Shown: in pieces, positions 53,174 to 63,485 of the stretch
Position numbering within the stretch: the stretch's first letter is position 1
Layout of the letters: each line of letters opens with the position of its first letter
NCBI GenBank assembly: GCA_965240325.2
Contig: OZ251229.1
Coordinates: 2,666,001-2,730,000, forward strand
Origin: Rebecca billardiae RCC1528
Taxonomy: Eukaryota; Haptophyta
Length of the DNA: 64,000 nt
Direction of reading: 5' to 3'
Position numbers and translations under genes: made by a program
The notes under the pieces: generated by a model
Told to the model about the DNA's origin: nothing
The model's database searches: none
The model's input: the letters and a program-made list of their open reading frames with translations, nothing else

Positions 53174-54943
53174 ATGCGCGTCGTCCTTTTCATCGCGCTC
53201 GCGGCGCTCCTGTGCCTAGAGGAGGTGGCGGGGTTCTCGGTGCCAGCCGCCAAGGGCGGGCATCGCCTCCGGATGCGGTCGCTCCATGAGCGGCAGCGGC
53301 GGGCGGCCACGCCCGCCATCCGCGCGCAGGAGGCGGCCTTTGCGTCCGAGCAGGCGAAGCAGCAGATCGGTAATGACGCCTTCCTCAACAAGGACCTGAT
53401 GGCGCGGTCGATGAACGGGCCGGGGAAGAAGAACCAGGAGAAGCTCAAGATCGGCATCGTGGGCGCGGGCCTGGCGGGCATGGTGGCCGCCATGGACCTG
53501 GCCGACGCGGGGCACGACGTGGAGATGTTTGAGCTCCGTCCGTTTGTCGGCGGGAAGGTGTCGAGCTGGCAGGACAAGGATGGCAACCACATCGAGATGG
53601 GCCTGCACGTCTTCTTCGGGTGCTACTACAACCTGTACGGCATCATGAAGCGCACTGGCAGCTTTGACGAGTTCCTGCGCATCAAGGAGCACGTCCACAC
53701 CTTTGTCAACGAGGGCGGCCACATCGGCGCGCTCGACTTCCGCTTCCCCATCGGCGCGCCCGTGTCTGGCCTGCAGGCGTTCGCGCGCACGGAGCAGCTG
53801 CCCCTCGGGGACAAGTTCCACAACGCGGTGCGCCTCGGCACCTCGCCCATCGTCCGCGCCCTCTTCGACTTTGACGGCGGCATGGACATGGTGCGCGACC
53901 TGGACGACATCACGTTCACCGAGTGGTTCACGCAGCTCGGCGGGAGCCGCGGGAGCCTTGACCGGATGTGGGACCCGATCGCGTACGCGCTCGGCTTTGT
54001 CGACTGCGACCACATCAGCGCGCGCTGCATGCTCACCATCTTCATGCTCTTCGCCATCCGCACGGAGGCGTCGGTGCTGCGCATGCTGGACGGCAGCCCG
54101 CAGACAGGGCTGCACGACCCGATCGTCAAGTACCTCGAGGAGCGCGACGTGAAGATCAACCTCGGCACGCCGTGCCGCGACCTCATCCACGACGTGGACG
54201 AGAACGGCATGCCCACGCGCGTGACGGGCATCCAGCTCAAGGACGGCGTGCGCGAGTTCGACGCCGTCGTGTGCGCGCTCGACGTGCCCGGCATTAAAAA
54301 GGTGCTGCCGGAGAGCTTCCGCAAGTACAAGATGTTCGACAACATCTACCACCTCGACACCGTGCCCATTGCCACCGTGCAGGTGCGCTTCAACGGCTGG
54401 GTCACCGAGATGAACGACGACGCCCGCATGATGGACGTGTCGGGCGACCAGAGCGACGGGAAGGGCGGCGGCATCGACAACCTGCTCTACAGCGCGGACG
54501 CCGAGTTCTCGTGCTTCGCCGACCTCGCGATCACCAGCCCAGGCGAGTACTACAAGGAGGGGGAGGGCAGCCTGATCCAGGCCGTCTTCGACGAGCGCGC
54601 CTTTGACCGCTCCGAGGAGCAGATCGTGGAGGACTGCATCAAGCAGCTCCACGCGCTGTTCCCGAGCAGCAAGAAGCTCAAGTGCACGTGGTCGAGTGTG
54701 ACCAAGCTCGGGCAGAGCCTGTACCGTGAGAAGCCTGGGCAGGACAAGTTCCGCCCCACGCAGGCGACGCCCATCTCCAACTTCTTCCTGGCCGGGAGCT
54801 ACACGTATCAGGACTACCTCGACTCGATGGAAGGCGCGACCCGCAGCGGCCTGATGGTGGCTGATGAGATCATCGCACGCGCGGATGGCCCCAGCGGGCT
54901 TAAGGCGCAGTCCAAGAAGGCAGCGCAGGCTGTGGCCGCCTAA
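53174..54943 (+). CDS. ZDS: Zeta-carotene desaturase, plastid-targeted
   Basis: 589 aa, single exon. It converts zeta-carotene to lycopene via neurosporene in plastid carotenoid synthesis, using FAD and plastoquinone. ATG 53174 was preferred over 53141 because it gives a clean signal peptide ([20 protein letters not shown]) ending before F, the A-F type site of red secondary plastids, then a basic transit-like stretch to about residue 85. The FAD-binding motif [16 protein letters not shown] lies at about 94-109. ZDS hallmarks are [68 protein letters not shown] and [21 protein letters not shown]. The length fits ZDS after the presequence. No frameshift or missing motif. Confidence 0.97.
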   Translation: MRVVLFIALAALLCLEEVAGFSVPAAKGGHRLRMRSLHERQRRAATPAIRAQEAAFASEQAKQQIGNDAFLNKDLMARSMNGPGKKNQEKLKIGIVGAGLAGMVAAMDLADAGHDVEMFELRPFVGGKVSSWQDKDGNHIEMGLHVFFGCYYNLYGIMKRTGSFDEFLRIKEHVHTFVNEGGHIGALDFRFPIGAPVSGLQAFARTEQLPLGDKFHNAVRLGTSPIVRALFDFDGGMDMVRDLDDITFTEWFTQLGGSRGSLDRMWDPIAYALGFVDCDHISARCMLTIFMLFAIRTEASVLRMLDGSPQTGLHDPIVKYLEERDVKINLGTPCRDLIHDVDENGMPTRVTGIQLKDGVREFDAVVCALDVPGIKKVLPESFRKYKMFDNIYHLDTVPIATVQVRFNGWVTEMNDDARMMDVSGDQSDGKGGGIDNLLYSADAEFSCFADLAITSPGEYYKEGEGSLIQAVFDERAFDRSEEQIVEDCIKQLHALFPSSKKLKCTWSSVTKLGQSLYREKPGQDKFRPTQATPISNFFLAGSYTYQDYLDSMEGATRSGLMVADEIIARADGPSGLKAQSKKAAQAVAA

Positions 54944-57027
54944 GGCTAAGCCGAGCTGGCGCCCCGCCCGTGTCGACCAGATTTGGCTGAGTCCGGATCC
55001 ATGATATGCACTAGTTACAGAGTCATTCTGACTAGCTAGCGCATCAGTAGTGACTATAGTGTTATTCGATCCGGGCCGCAGCGGACAGGTTGCACAGGAA
55101 ACTGTCCTTGGTGTTACATTTCTGAGAGACGGCGCCTCTGAAGGATGGCGCCCGCCCACTCGCCGCTCGTGGGTGGCGCGCGCCTCGCGTGTCGATGCAG
55201 CCCCGCATCATGACTAGCTGAATGCGCGTGTCGTCAGGACTTGTCCGCGTGCGCTACATCCCTTGAGCTAGCACAGCCGGGACCCCCTCGCCGTCGGCAG
55301 TGACTGTCATCATCCCATCACACGTCGCGTGAGACGGCAAACAGCCACGGCAGCATCACCCTCTCGTCCAGGATCATCAGGCAGCTGGAGACAGTCCTCC
55401 CTTCGACGCGTCTCGGAGCGAGCGCACACGCCCAGCTCTATCTGCGTCACACCGCCCGCGCCATCCGTCTCGAGCCCAACGCCCGTCACCACGCGCAGTA
55501 TGGCAAACCGTCATGATCGGACCGAGCTCGTCGCCCGAGTGCAGCCTTCGCCCGCAATGCCGCGCGCGAGCATTCGAGTTCGACAATAAGTCGTCAGCGA
55601 CTTGTGGGCCGGCGGGGAGATCCACGCGTGGCATAGATACCATGTAGGTCGTCAGCTCCTGCTCGGTGTACGCACGCGCTCTGCATCTGAACACTTGATA
55701 GAAGCTCTCGATCATCACCATCGAGCTGTCTACGTGAGCCTGTGCGACCGTCTGCGCAACACCTCGCGCCTCACCCTTGATGCTGAGCTCACGCGAGACA
55801 AAGAAGGCTATGTAGGGCTCAATGACATTCATACAGTGAGAGCTTCCTTGCCGCAGCGAGCGACAGCTTCCTTCGCCCGCTTCTTAGCACTCGCCCTGCT
55901 GTTCTTGGGCGTGAGTGAGGCGTGGTGCCTCGTCAGCCTGCTGAGCGGTTCTAGTCGATGCGTGTCACAGCGCGGAAGCAGGTGTGCGTTCGCGAGGCGT
56001 CGTGCGTGGATGCCGTTCTTCATGCTGACGACATAGATAGACTGCGTAGCGGCCATCTCCTCATCCAAGAGCCTCGAGCATGCCACGACTCTGACACTTC
56101 AGCGCTCCGGCCGGCGCGCATGCACCATCAAGTGCAACCGAGCGGTTGAGAGGTAGCCGCCGCCAGCTTTTCGAACCTCACCAACACGCGCTGGATGAAC
56201 ATTGCAAAGTTGTCGCATACTATGAGTGTCGCGTGTCTCTTCCCGCGACTGTTGCTGCGCGACGTGATGTGCAAGACCAGTCGCGCGCGCGCTCCATCCA
56301 ATACACGCACGGCTGATGAATGGACGTGGCCGAGCGCAAGCACGCACGCGCGAGTCGTAGGCTGCGAACGTCGTGTGCAGCCAGACTGCGACGTGCACGG
56401 CACGTATCCACCTTGCATTGCTACGTCTCTTCACACCGGGCCTGGGACTCTTCCAGGCTGAGACGGCCTGCTCTGCTGCCCTCTGTGACTCAGATGCCGC
56501 GCGAACGTGCCGCGCGGCTGCGCGATGTCGCGATTGGAGCTCAAGGGTGGTTGACTTTCGGTACATGCTACTCAAGCAGGAAGAGGCCGATCGAGGCGCG
56601 GAGTGGCGCGCTGCACCCGCAACAGCGGGCATCGTGCAGCGCGCGAGAGCGCGCGCCGCTTCCGGGCGCACGGCGACGGCGCCATGTACCGAAAGACGGG
56701 TGGACAGGTCGCGTCCACTGGGAATGTAACATCTGTCAGTCGCGGGCGGTCATTTTTCCGTGCAACCTGTCAGCGGCAGAGTCAGACCCATTCTATGATT
56801 TAACGACACAGGTAGGACGGCGCAGGTCTCCTGATTCGTCGTCGGCAGTGCCCGATCGTCGACACGAAGTCGGCGCTGGTGGCAGAGCATAGCCTGAACC
56901 GCGATCGAATGGCTTGAGCGCGGCCTTGAGCTGCTGGAGCGCGATCCACCTGCGCTGCGCGGCTCGCATGGACCTGCTGTGCCCCGAGCGAGGGCGAGGG
57001 TGCAGGTCCGGATGTCAGACGGCCGTC
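54944..57027. other. Gene-poor; decayed-element fragment near 56640-56880
   Basis: Only short unsupported frames. The segment 56690-56850 (reading GRVHWECNICQS...RRRSPDSSS) parallels 9730-9880. A minus-strand frame 55377-55832 was not recognised. Confidence 0.4.
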
Positions 57028-57813
57028 TCAGCCGCTGGGCCCTGGCGGGTGATCCGGCGGTGATGTAGTCGTCCCCGTGTGCCCTGCGCGGCCGCGTGCG
57101 CGCTTGCCGCTCTGCTCAGCTGGCTTGCTGGCGGCGGCTGGCGCTGCTGCGGCGTGCAGGGTACGCTTTGCCCCCGACTGCTGCGCATCCTCGTCGTCCG
57201 AGTCGTCGTCCATGGACGAGTCTCGGTCCGCGTGGGGGACAGCAGCTGGAGCAGGCGCAGGTGCTGCGGGCAGAGAGGCCGCCAGCCGCGCCGCCTTGCG
57301 CTCCTGGCGTTTCTCGACGGCGCGCCGCGACGAGGTGCGGCGGCTCGATGGAGATCGAATCCGCCTGCCTTGCGCGTCACGCCGAGGCCCGCGCTTCCCG
57401 CGCCGAGGCTTCTTCTTCCGCTTCTGAGAGTGCTGCTGCTCGCCGTTTGCAGCCTGCACTCCAGTACCCGAGCCCTGCGCGGCGAGCGCGCGCGCCGGCG
57501 GAGCCGACTTGCGCGCTCGGCGCGGGGCGGGATGCAGGGGAGCTTTAGAAGGCGCGCCACCACCTCCCTCGCGCCGCTGGCTGCCACCAGCGGGGGTTCC
57601 CTGTGGAGAAGCATCAGGCCCTTGTGCATCAGGCGGACGCACAGACACCGTCAGACGGACACTCCCATCTGGCAGGAGGGAGATGTGCACCGCGCGCGGG
57701 AGGCCGTCGGCGGCGGTGAGCCTTGCTGCGTCACGCCAAAGGCGGACGTAGAGGCGCACCCAACGATCCGACAGCCCCTCGGGCAGCAGCGCAGTCACGT
57801 CGAGGTCGTCCAT
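57028..57813 (-). CDS. Basic low-complexity protein of unknown function
   Basis: 261 aa from ATG 57813 (minus). The first 60 residues look folded (MDDLDVTALLPEGLSDRW, VRLYVRLWRDAARL, HISLLPDGSVRLTVSV). The rest is Lys/Arg/Pro/Ala-rich with a KRKKKPRRGKRGPRR-like nuclear-signal stretch (about 130-150) and an acidic patch (DDDSDDED). No family was recognised; it may be the nucleic-acid-binding (gag-like) protein of an element or a host nuclear protein. It lies directly left of the 782-bp repeat. Confidence 0.42.
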   Translation of the reverse strand: MDDLDVTALLPEGLSDRWVRLYVRLWRDAARLTAADGLPRAVHISLLPDGSVRLTVSVRPPDAQGPDASPQGTPAGGSQRREGGGGAPSKAPLHPAPRRARKSAPPARALAAQGSGTGVQAANGEQQHSQKRKKKPRRGKRGPRRDAQGRRIRSPSSRRTSSRRAVEKRQERKAARLAASLPAAPAPAPAAVPHADRDSSMDDDSDDEDAQQSGAKRTLHAAAAPAAASKPAEQSGKRARGRAGHTGTTTSPPDHPPGPSG

Positions 57814-57853
57814 GCGAGCGTCGCCATGTACACGTGGAGGGCAGCCGGAACTA

Positions 57854-58635
57854 CAGGGTCCCCAACAATTGTTCGGACACTGATTTTTGCTGACTACGGC
57901 TGCTAACGATGAGATGGGCCAGAGGCTCGCATGAGCGCCATGGACCTTACTCCTCGGATGACGACAGGGTGTGGGTGCAGCGAGCGGCGCGCTCAGCGTG
58001 TGGCCAGGGCTGGCTTGGATGTACAGCTCAACCGACTAGCGGTTGGCTCTGAACAGGTCCACGGAGCCCCCGCGGGTGGCATGCCTGCTAAAATTCGTAT
58101 CTGGCGCACGGTTGCATTTGGCGGCGGGCGGGTTGGTGCGCGCACTGGTGGGTCTCCAGCGTTCGCTGCGGGTAGTGGCGCCGACTGTAGCCCTTGCCTG
58201 CACGGCCAGAGCCGATCGATGGGCTGTGCAGCAGCTGTGCAAGCGAGGTGCGCAACTGGTAGGCTGGTCCGATCGAGCCGTATATACTCCTGGTGTAGCG
58301 CTACGTCCGGGCTTGCCCAGGGCTGTCGAGCGCATGCCGCATAGTCATCGACCATGCCACGTAATAATATCTGCGCGGCCTTGAGCGGGCTTGCTGGCTA
58401 CAGACATGCGCAGAAGCCACACGGCTGCTTCACGGCCCTCACGACCAGCCTTGTGCCGACTGTCCGCATGACCCAGAGGGGTGCTCCACGCGGGCTGCCC
58501 GGCTATGCGCGGTCGCAGACAGACCTAGTGGGGTGCACACGAGCCGAGCTGGCCGCTCCTGACCCCGCGCGAGGCAGCCACAGGCCGTACGCTGAGCTGC
58601 TGCCCAAAGTGTCCAGTTTAATGTTGGAGACCCTG
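57854..58635 (+). repeat. 782-bp repeat, copy A (identical to 59841-60622)
   Basis: Begins CAGGGTCCCCAACAATTG and ends TGTTGGAGACCCTG; the two ends form an imperfect inverted repeat of about 28 bp (CAGGGTC.CCAACA...GGACACT), typical of a small DNA transposon. Copy B, 1987 bp downstream, is identical in every line I compared. No target duplication is visible on either copy. Small frames inside have no recognised family. Confidence 0.88.
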
Positions 58636-59060
58636 AAGGTATCTCGGCGACGAGCGTAGCTCCGTAGCTGCCACTGGCAGAATCTGCGGAGTATATTTCA
58701 AATAGACACCCAGCAGTTCGGGTTGTCGACGAGACCCACCTCATATTTATTGACAGCAGCCTTGGTGGTCATCCGGCGAGACACATTCGGCACGCGTCAC
58801 TCCCTCGACTAGCGTGTGGAGGCAGGGCAGTGGCACTGGGCCACCTGGTCACGTGTTTGCGAGGACGCTGGTCTCATCGCGCCAACGCGTCAGCAGCTGC
58901 TCGCAGGAGCACCACAGTGGTCCGTACCAGCGCGTGCCCGCCGTGCTGACCTGCGCGCCGGCGCGCCGCGGCCGGCAGGCATTGCTTTCGACGTTACTGA
59001 GCGATTCGAACCGTTATTCGGGTACTGCTGGCCGATTCCGTGCGGATCTTCGGCAGCCAT

Positions 59061-59760
59061 GCCCGCGTGCAGGAGCGGCTGGCGCGGCGGCGCGCGGCCG
59101 GATGGGCGCGCGGCGGGGCCGCGCCGACCCGCCGCACCCGTATGCAGCGCGCGCGGCGCGCGTGGAGAGCTTCTGGGAGCAGCCGACCCACCCCATCATC
59201 TCCCGACCAGCTCCACGGCAAGCAGCTGGCGGCTCACGGTTGGGTGAGGCTGACGCCTGAGTCAGCCCGCGTGCAGGAGCGGCTGGCGCGGCGGCGCGCG
59301 GCCGGATGGGCGCGCGGCGGGGCCGCGCCGACCCGCCGCACCCGCATGCAGCGCGCGCGGCGCGCGTGGGGAGCTTCTGGGAGCAGCCGACCCACCCCAT
59401 CCTCTCCCGACCAGCTCCACGGCAAGCAGCTGGCGGCTCACGGTTGGGTGAGGCTGACGCCTGAGTCAGCCCGCGTGCAGGAGCGGCTGGCGCGGCGGCG
59501 CGCGGCCGGATGGGCGCGCGGCGGGGCCGCGCCGACCCGCCGCACCCGTATGCAGCGCGCGCGGCGCGCGTGGAGAGCTTCTGGGAGCAGCCGACCCACC
59601 CCATCATCTCCCGACCAGCTCCACGGCAAGCAGCGGCGGTTGGGTGAGGCTGGCGCCTCGGTCAGCCCGCGTGCAGGAGCGGCTGGCGCGGCGGCGTGCG
59701 GCCGGATGGGCGCGCGCCGGGGCCGCGCCAGCCCACCGTGCCCGCGCGCGCCGCCGTCGA
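59061..59760. repeat. Tandem repeat, about 3.5 units of 204 bp
   Basis: Units begin GCCCGCGTGCAGGAGCGG at 59061, 59265, 59469 and 59665 (periods 204, 204, 196). Since 204 = 3 x 68, all frames stay open across units and both strands show repetitive 68-aa proteins, but these are probably not real genes. Lies between the two identical 782-bp repeats. Confidence 0.92.
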
Positions 59761-59840
59761 GCTCGCGCGGCCTCTGAGAAGCCGTCGTCTTCAGCTCCCT
59801 GGCTGACAGTCACTCAACATGCGGCAGGCGAGTGTGCACA

Positions 59841-60622
59841 CAGGGTCCCCAACAATTGTTCGGACACTGATTTTTGCTGACTACGGCTGCTAACGATGAG
59901 ATGGGCCAGAGGCTCGCATGAGCGCCATGGACCTTACTCCTCGGATGACGACAGGGTGTGGGTGCAGCGAGCGGCGCGCTCAGCGTGTGGCCAGGGCTGG
60001 CTTGGATGTACAGCTCAACCGACTAGCGGTTGGCTCTGAACAGGTCCACGGAGCCCCCGCGGGTGGCATGCCTGCTAAAATTCGTATCTGGCGCACGGTT
60101 GCATTTGGCGGCGGGCGGGTTGGTGCGCGCACTGGTGGGTCTCCAGCGTTCGCTGCGGGTAGTGGCGCCGACTGTAGCCCTTGCCTGCACGGCCAGAGCC
60201 GATCGATGGGCTGTGCAGCAGCTGTGCAAGCGAGGTGCGCAACTGGTAGGCTGGTCCGATCGAGCCGTATATACTCCTGGTGTAGCGCTACGTCCGGGCT
60301 TGCCCAGGGCTGTCGAGCGCATGCCGCATAGTCATCGACCATGCCACGTAATAATATCTGCGCGGCCTTGAGCGGGCTTGCTGGCTACAGACATGCGCAG
60401 AAGCCACACGGCTGCTTCACGGCCCTCACGACCAGCCTTGTGCCGACTGTCCGCATGACCCAGAGGGGTGCTCCACGCGGGCTGCCCGGCTATGCGCGGT
60501 CGCAGACAGACCTAGTGGGGTGCACACGAGCCGAGCTGGCCGCTCCTGACCCCGCGCGAGGCAGCCACAGGCCGTACGCTGAGCTGCTGCCCAAAGTGTC
60601 CAGTTTAATGTTGGAGACCCTG
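59841..60622 (+). repeat. 782-bp repeat, copy B
   Basis: Second identical copy of 57854-58635, same orientation. The left flank ends GTGTGCACA, the right flank starts TATTAACAG. Confidence 0.88.
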
Positions 60623-61721
60623 TATTAACAGTGTACTCGCGTAGTCATCAGCGTCGTGATAAGTCAGTTAATAATTTAAGTGCCGTGCACGCAAGTTGAG
60701 ATGACCCACTTATTGACCCAGGGTGAGGGATCTGCTCTGTCGGATCAGAATTCAGACGCGATGATATATATATATATATATACACATATATATATATATA
60801 CATACGCGACTCGCATTATATATTACGAGTTACGACGATTCCTGCGAGGCGGACTCGTCATTACTGCTATACTCATCACGCAATGAGTGATTCAATGACG
60901 TCACTCACGTCAGACTCAGTCGTCACCGACACCGTCGACGGCCCGCCGGCCGCCCCCGCGCCCCGGGCCCGGCGCCCCCGCGCCGCCGGCCCCCCACCCC
61001 CGGCCCCGGCGGCGATCCTAAGACAGACCTATAAGCCTAAGTAGTAAGTCAGGACGCTAACGGCTAAGGCGACCGAGCCGCCCCGAGCGGCCGCGGCGCC
61101 GGCCCGTGAGCATGTGACGGACAGACAGACAGACGGTGCCCGACTCGACCCGTGAGGGCACGTGAGGCTTGAGCCGGCGGACACGGGCCGCCGCCGCGCC
61201 GCAGGCCGTGACTGTGAGTGTGAGGCCGGCGGCCTGCGCGTCCGGCGGCGCGCGGCGCGGCGGCGCCCGCGCGGCGGGCGGCGGCCGCGGGCCGCCCCGG
61301 TCGGCGGCGGCCCAAGCCGCCAGCGGGCGCGGCAGCACGGCCACGGGCGGGCGGTCGGGTCAGCCGGGCAGTAGCCCGGTACGGTAGCCTAGCAGTCGTT
61401 AGTAGCCGGACTTAAATCATAGTAAACTGTACTCTTACCGACGGTTTCCGCCCTTCGGCCGGCCCTTGGTACTGGCTGCGTATCATATCGCGTGTGACTA
61501 CTTGCGTCTGCTTACTTACGCGGGCCGGGCCGGGCGCCCGGGCCGCATGGTCCGTTGAGTGCACTCATATTATAATAAGTCATTTCGTGCGCGAACCGTC
61601 GGCAAAAAGAAACGGGCATTTACCCCGAACACCCTCGGCGGATTTTTTCTGCCGGGTCAATGACAATGAGTAAACCACCGCCTTCTAATGGCCCTGTAAC
61701 GGCCGGCGGGTCGCTCTGCGA

Positions 61722-61790
61722 CACCCCTCGCCTATGATACTGCCTGAGCTGTGTGCGTCTCTTATTCTTAGTAAACTGTAGCGAGGGGTG
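61722..61790 (+). repeat. Dispersed motif copy c enclosed in a 10-bp hairpin
   Basis: CACCCCTCGC (61722-61731) pairs perfectly with GCGAGGGGTG (61781-61790). The 49-nt loop is the motif shared with 32924-32978 and 52681-52730. Further pairing (GTAACGG/CCGTTAC) flanks the stem. Confidence 0.65.
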
Positions 61791-61829
61791 CTCGACCGTT
61801 ACGGGGGAATAGATGCACCTGTGAGTAAA

Positions 61830-61978
61830 CCTGACACACTGATGAACACCGCGACTGATTTGCATCACGGGGGGGGGGTAAAATCTTGCATCCGTACAGC
61901 CTGACACACTGATGAACACCGCGAAGTCCTGATTTGCATCACGGGGGGGGGGGGGGGTAAAATCTTGCATCCGTACAG
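61830..61978 (+). repeat. Tandem duplication, 70 and 79 bp, with G-runs
   Basis: Two units starting CCTGACACACTGATGAAC; each has ATTTGCATCAC, a G-run (about 9 and about 16) and TAAAATCTTGCATCCG. The second has an extra AGTC insertion. Confidence 0.88.
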
Positions 61979-62107
61979 TGAATTTAAGTATTGTCTCGTC
62001 AGTCGTCTATGATTATTAAAAACAGGACCGTCCGTAAGGTAGATACTAGATACCCGCGTGCCCCGTCATCAGCAATTTGGGCAACCAACATCCGCGGTTT
62101 GGGTGTG

Positions 62108-63453
62108 ATGATGACCCACCCGGGCCTGCGTGCCCTGTGCGCGCTGGTGCTGCCAGCAGTGGCGGTGCGGGGGCTCAACGTGGGCGTGATCGGGCCGATG
62201 GACATCGACGGCGTCAACGTGCTCTACGCCGCCGCACTCCTCGCCGCCGAGCACTTCAACGCGCGCAACGCGTCGATCACGAACGCGTTCGAGGGGCTCG
62301 ACGGCTGCGCGACGCGGTTCAACGCGACGCTGGTGGACTCGCGCGGCTCCGTGCGCACGGCGATCGACCACTTCGTCGACGGCGTGCAGCGCCAGGGCTG
62401 GCGCGCCGCCGTGGGCGCCGGCTACTCCTCCATCTCGGGGCCGCTCGCCCTGCTGGGCAGTCTCTTCGACGTGCCGCTCGTCAGCCCGGCGTCGCGCGCG
62501 GAGGACCTGGACGACCGCGACAAGTACCCGTACTTTGCGCGGAGCACGGCGTCCGTGAGCAGCACCGCGTACGCCATGGTGCGGTACATCTCGACGCTGG
62601 GCTGGGCCCGGCTCGGCATCGTCGCCGTCGCCGACCAGTTTGGGCGCTCGTTCGCGGCTGAGCTGCTTACCCTCTGCGCGGGCGTGGGCATCGAGGTGGT
62701 GGCGACGGTGTACTACACGCAGCTCGACGACGAGTCGATCGGCAGCGCGCTCGGCGTGCTCGCCGCTGGCGGCGAGCGCGCGCCGCGCGTCATCATCTCG
62801 ATCAACACCGCCGGGCAGGAGTCACGGGTGATCACGGCGGCGCACGCGGCCGGGCTCGTGTCGAGCGCGCACCACTGGCTGATCTCGTCCGGACTGACGG
62901 AGGTGGACCCGGACTCGGAGGCGGCGCGGCTGCTGGACGGCGCGGTGCAGATCGTCGGCGTGGGCGGGCGCGACGGCGACCCGCGCTGGGAGGCGCTGCG
63001 CGCCGAGCTGAGCGCGCGCAGCTGGGCGGAGTACGCGCACCTCGTGCCGCACGAGGCAGACAGGTTGCATCTCCCGAGCTGGCCTTACACGGTGACGCAT
63101 CGGGCGGCGTTCGGGTACGACGCGATGGCGCTGGTCGCGCGGGCGGTGTGCCTCGCGGGCGAGGAGGCGACGGCGGCCGAGCTCTACGCCGCCCTCACCG
63201 CGACGCCGAGCATCGTCGGCGCCACCGGCACCGTCGAGCTCAGCGCGAGCGGGACACGCACGCCCGCGTCGTCGGCGTTTGTTTGCCACAACCTCGTGTA
63301 CCGCCCGGACTCGGGCTTGGGCGAGGTCCGGCGGCAGGTGGGCGTGTTCGCGGCGGACGCGTGGGTCTTTGGTGAGGACACGCCGCTCGTCTTCGCCGGC
63401 GGCGCGACGACGCCGCCGTCTGACGGCACGGACGTGCCGCGCGCCGAGGGCGG

Positions 63454-63485
<32 letters not shown>

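Larger units (their letters stand above)
60623..62107. other. Intergenic; TA tracts, GC-only block, hairpin motif and tandem duplication
   Basis: (TA)n tracts at 60762-60802, an extremely GC-rich block at 60945-61015 and 61170-61340, dispersed motif copy c within a hairpin at 61722-61790, and a G-run tandem duplication at 61830-61978. No gene seen. Confidence 0.6.

Noticed and set aside
53216-55159. 647-codon frame antisense to zeta-carotene desaturase
   Set aside because: Exact shadow of the conserved ZDS gene; His/Val/Ala-rich composition with no motif.
57854-60622. LTR retrotransposon reading of the two identical 782-bp repeats
   Set aside because: The repeats start CAGGG and end CCCTG rather than TG...CA, no primer-binding site or polymerase lies between them, and the outer flanks show no target duplication.
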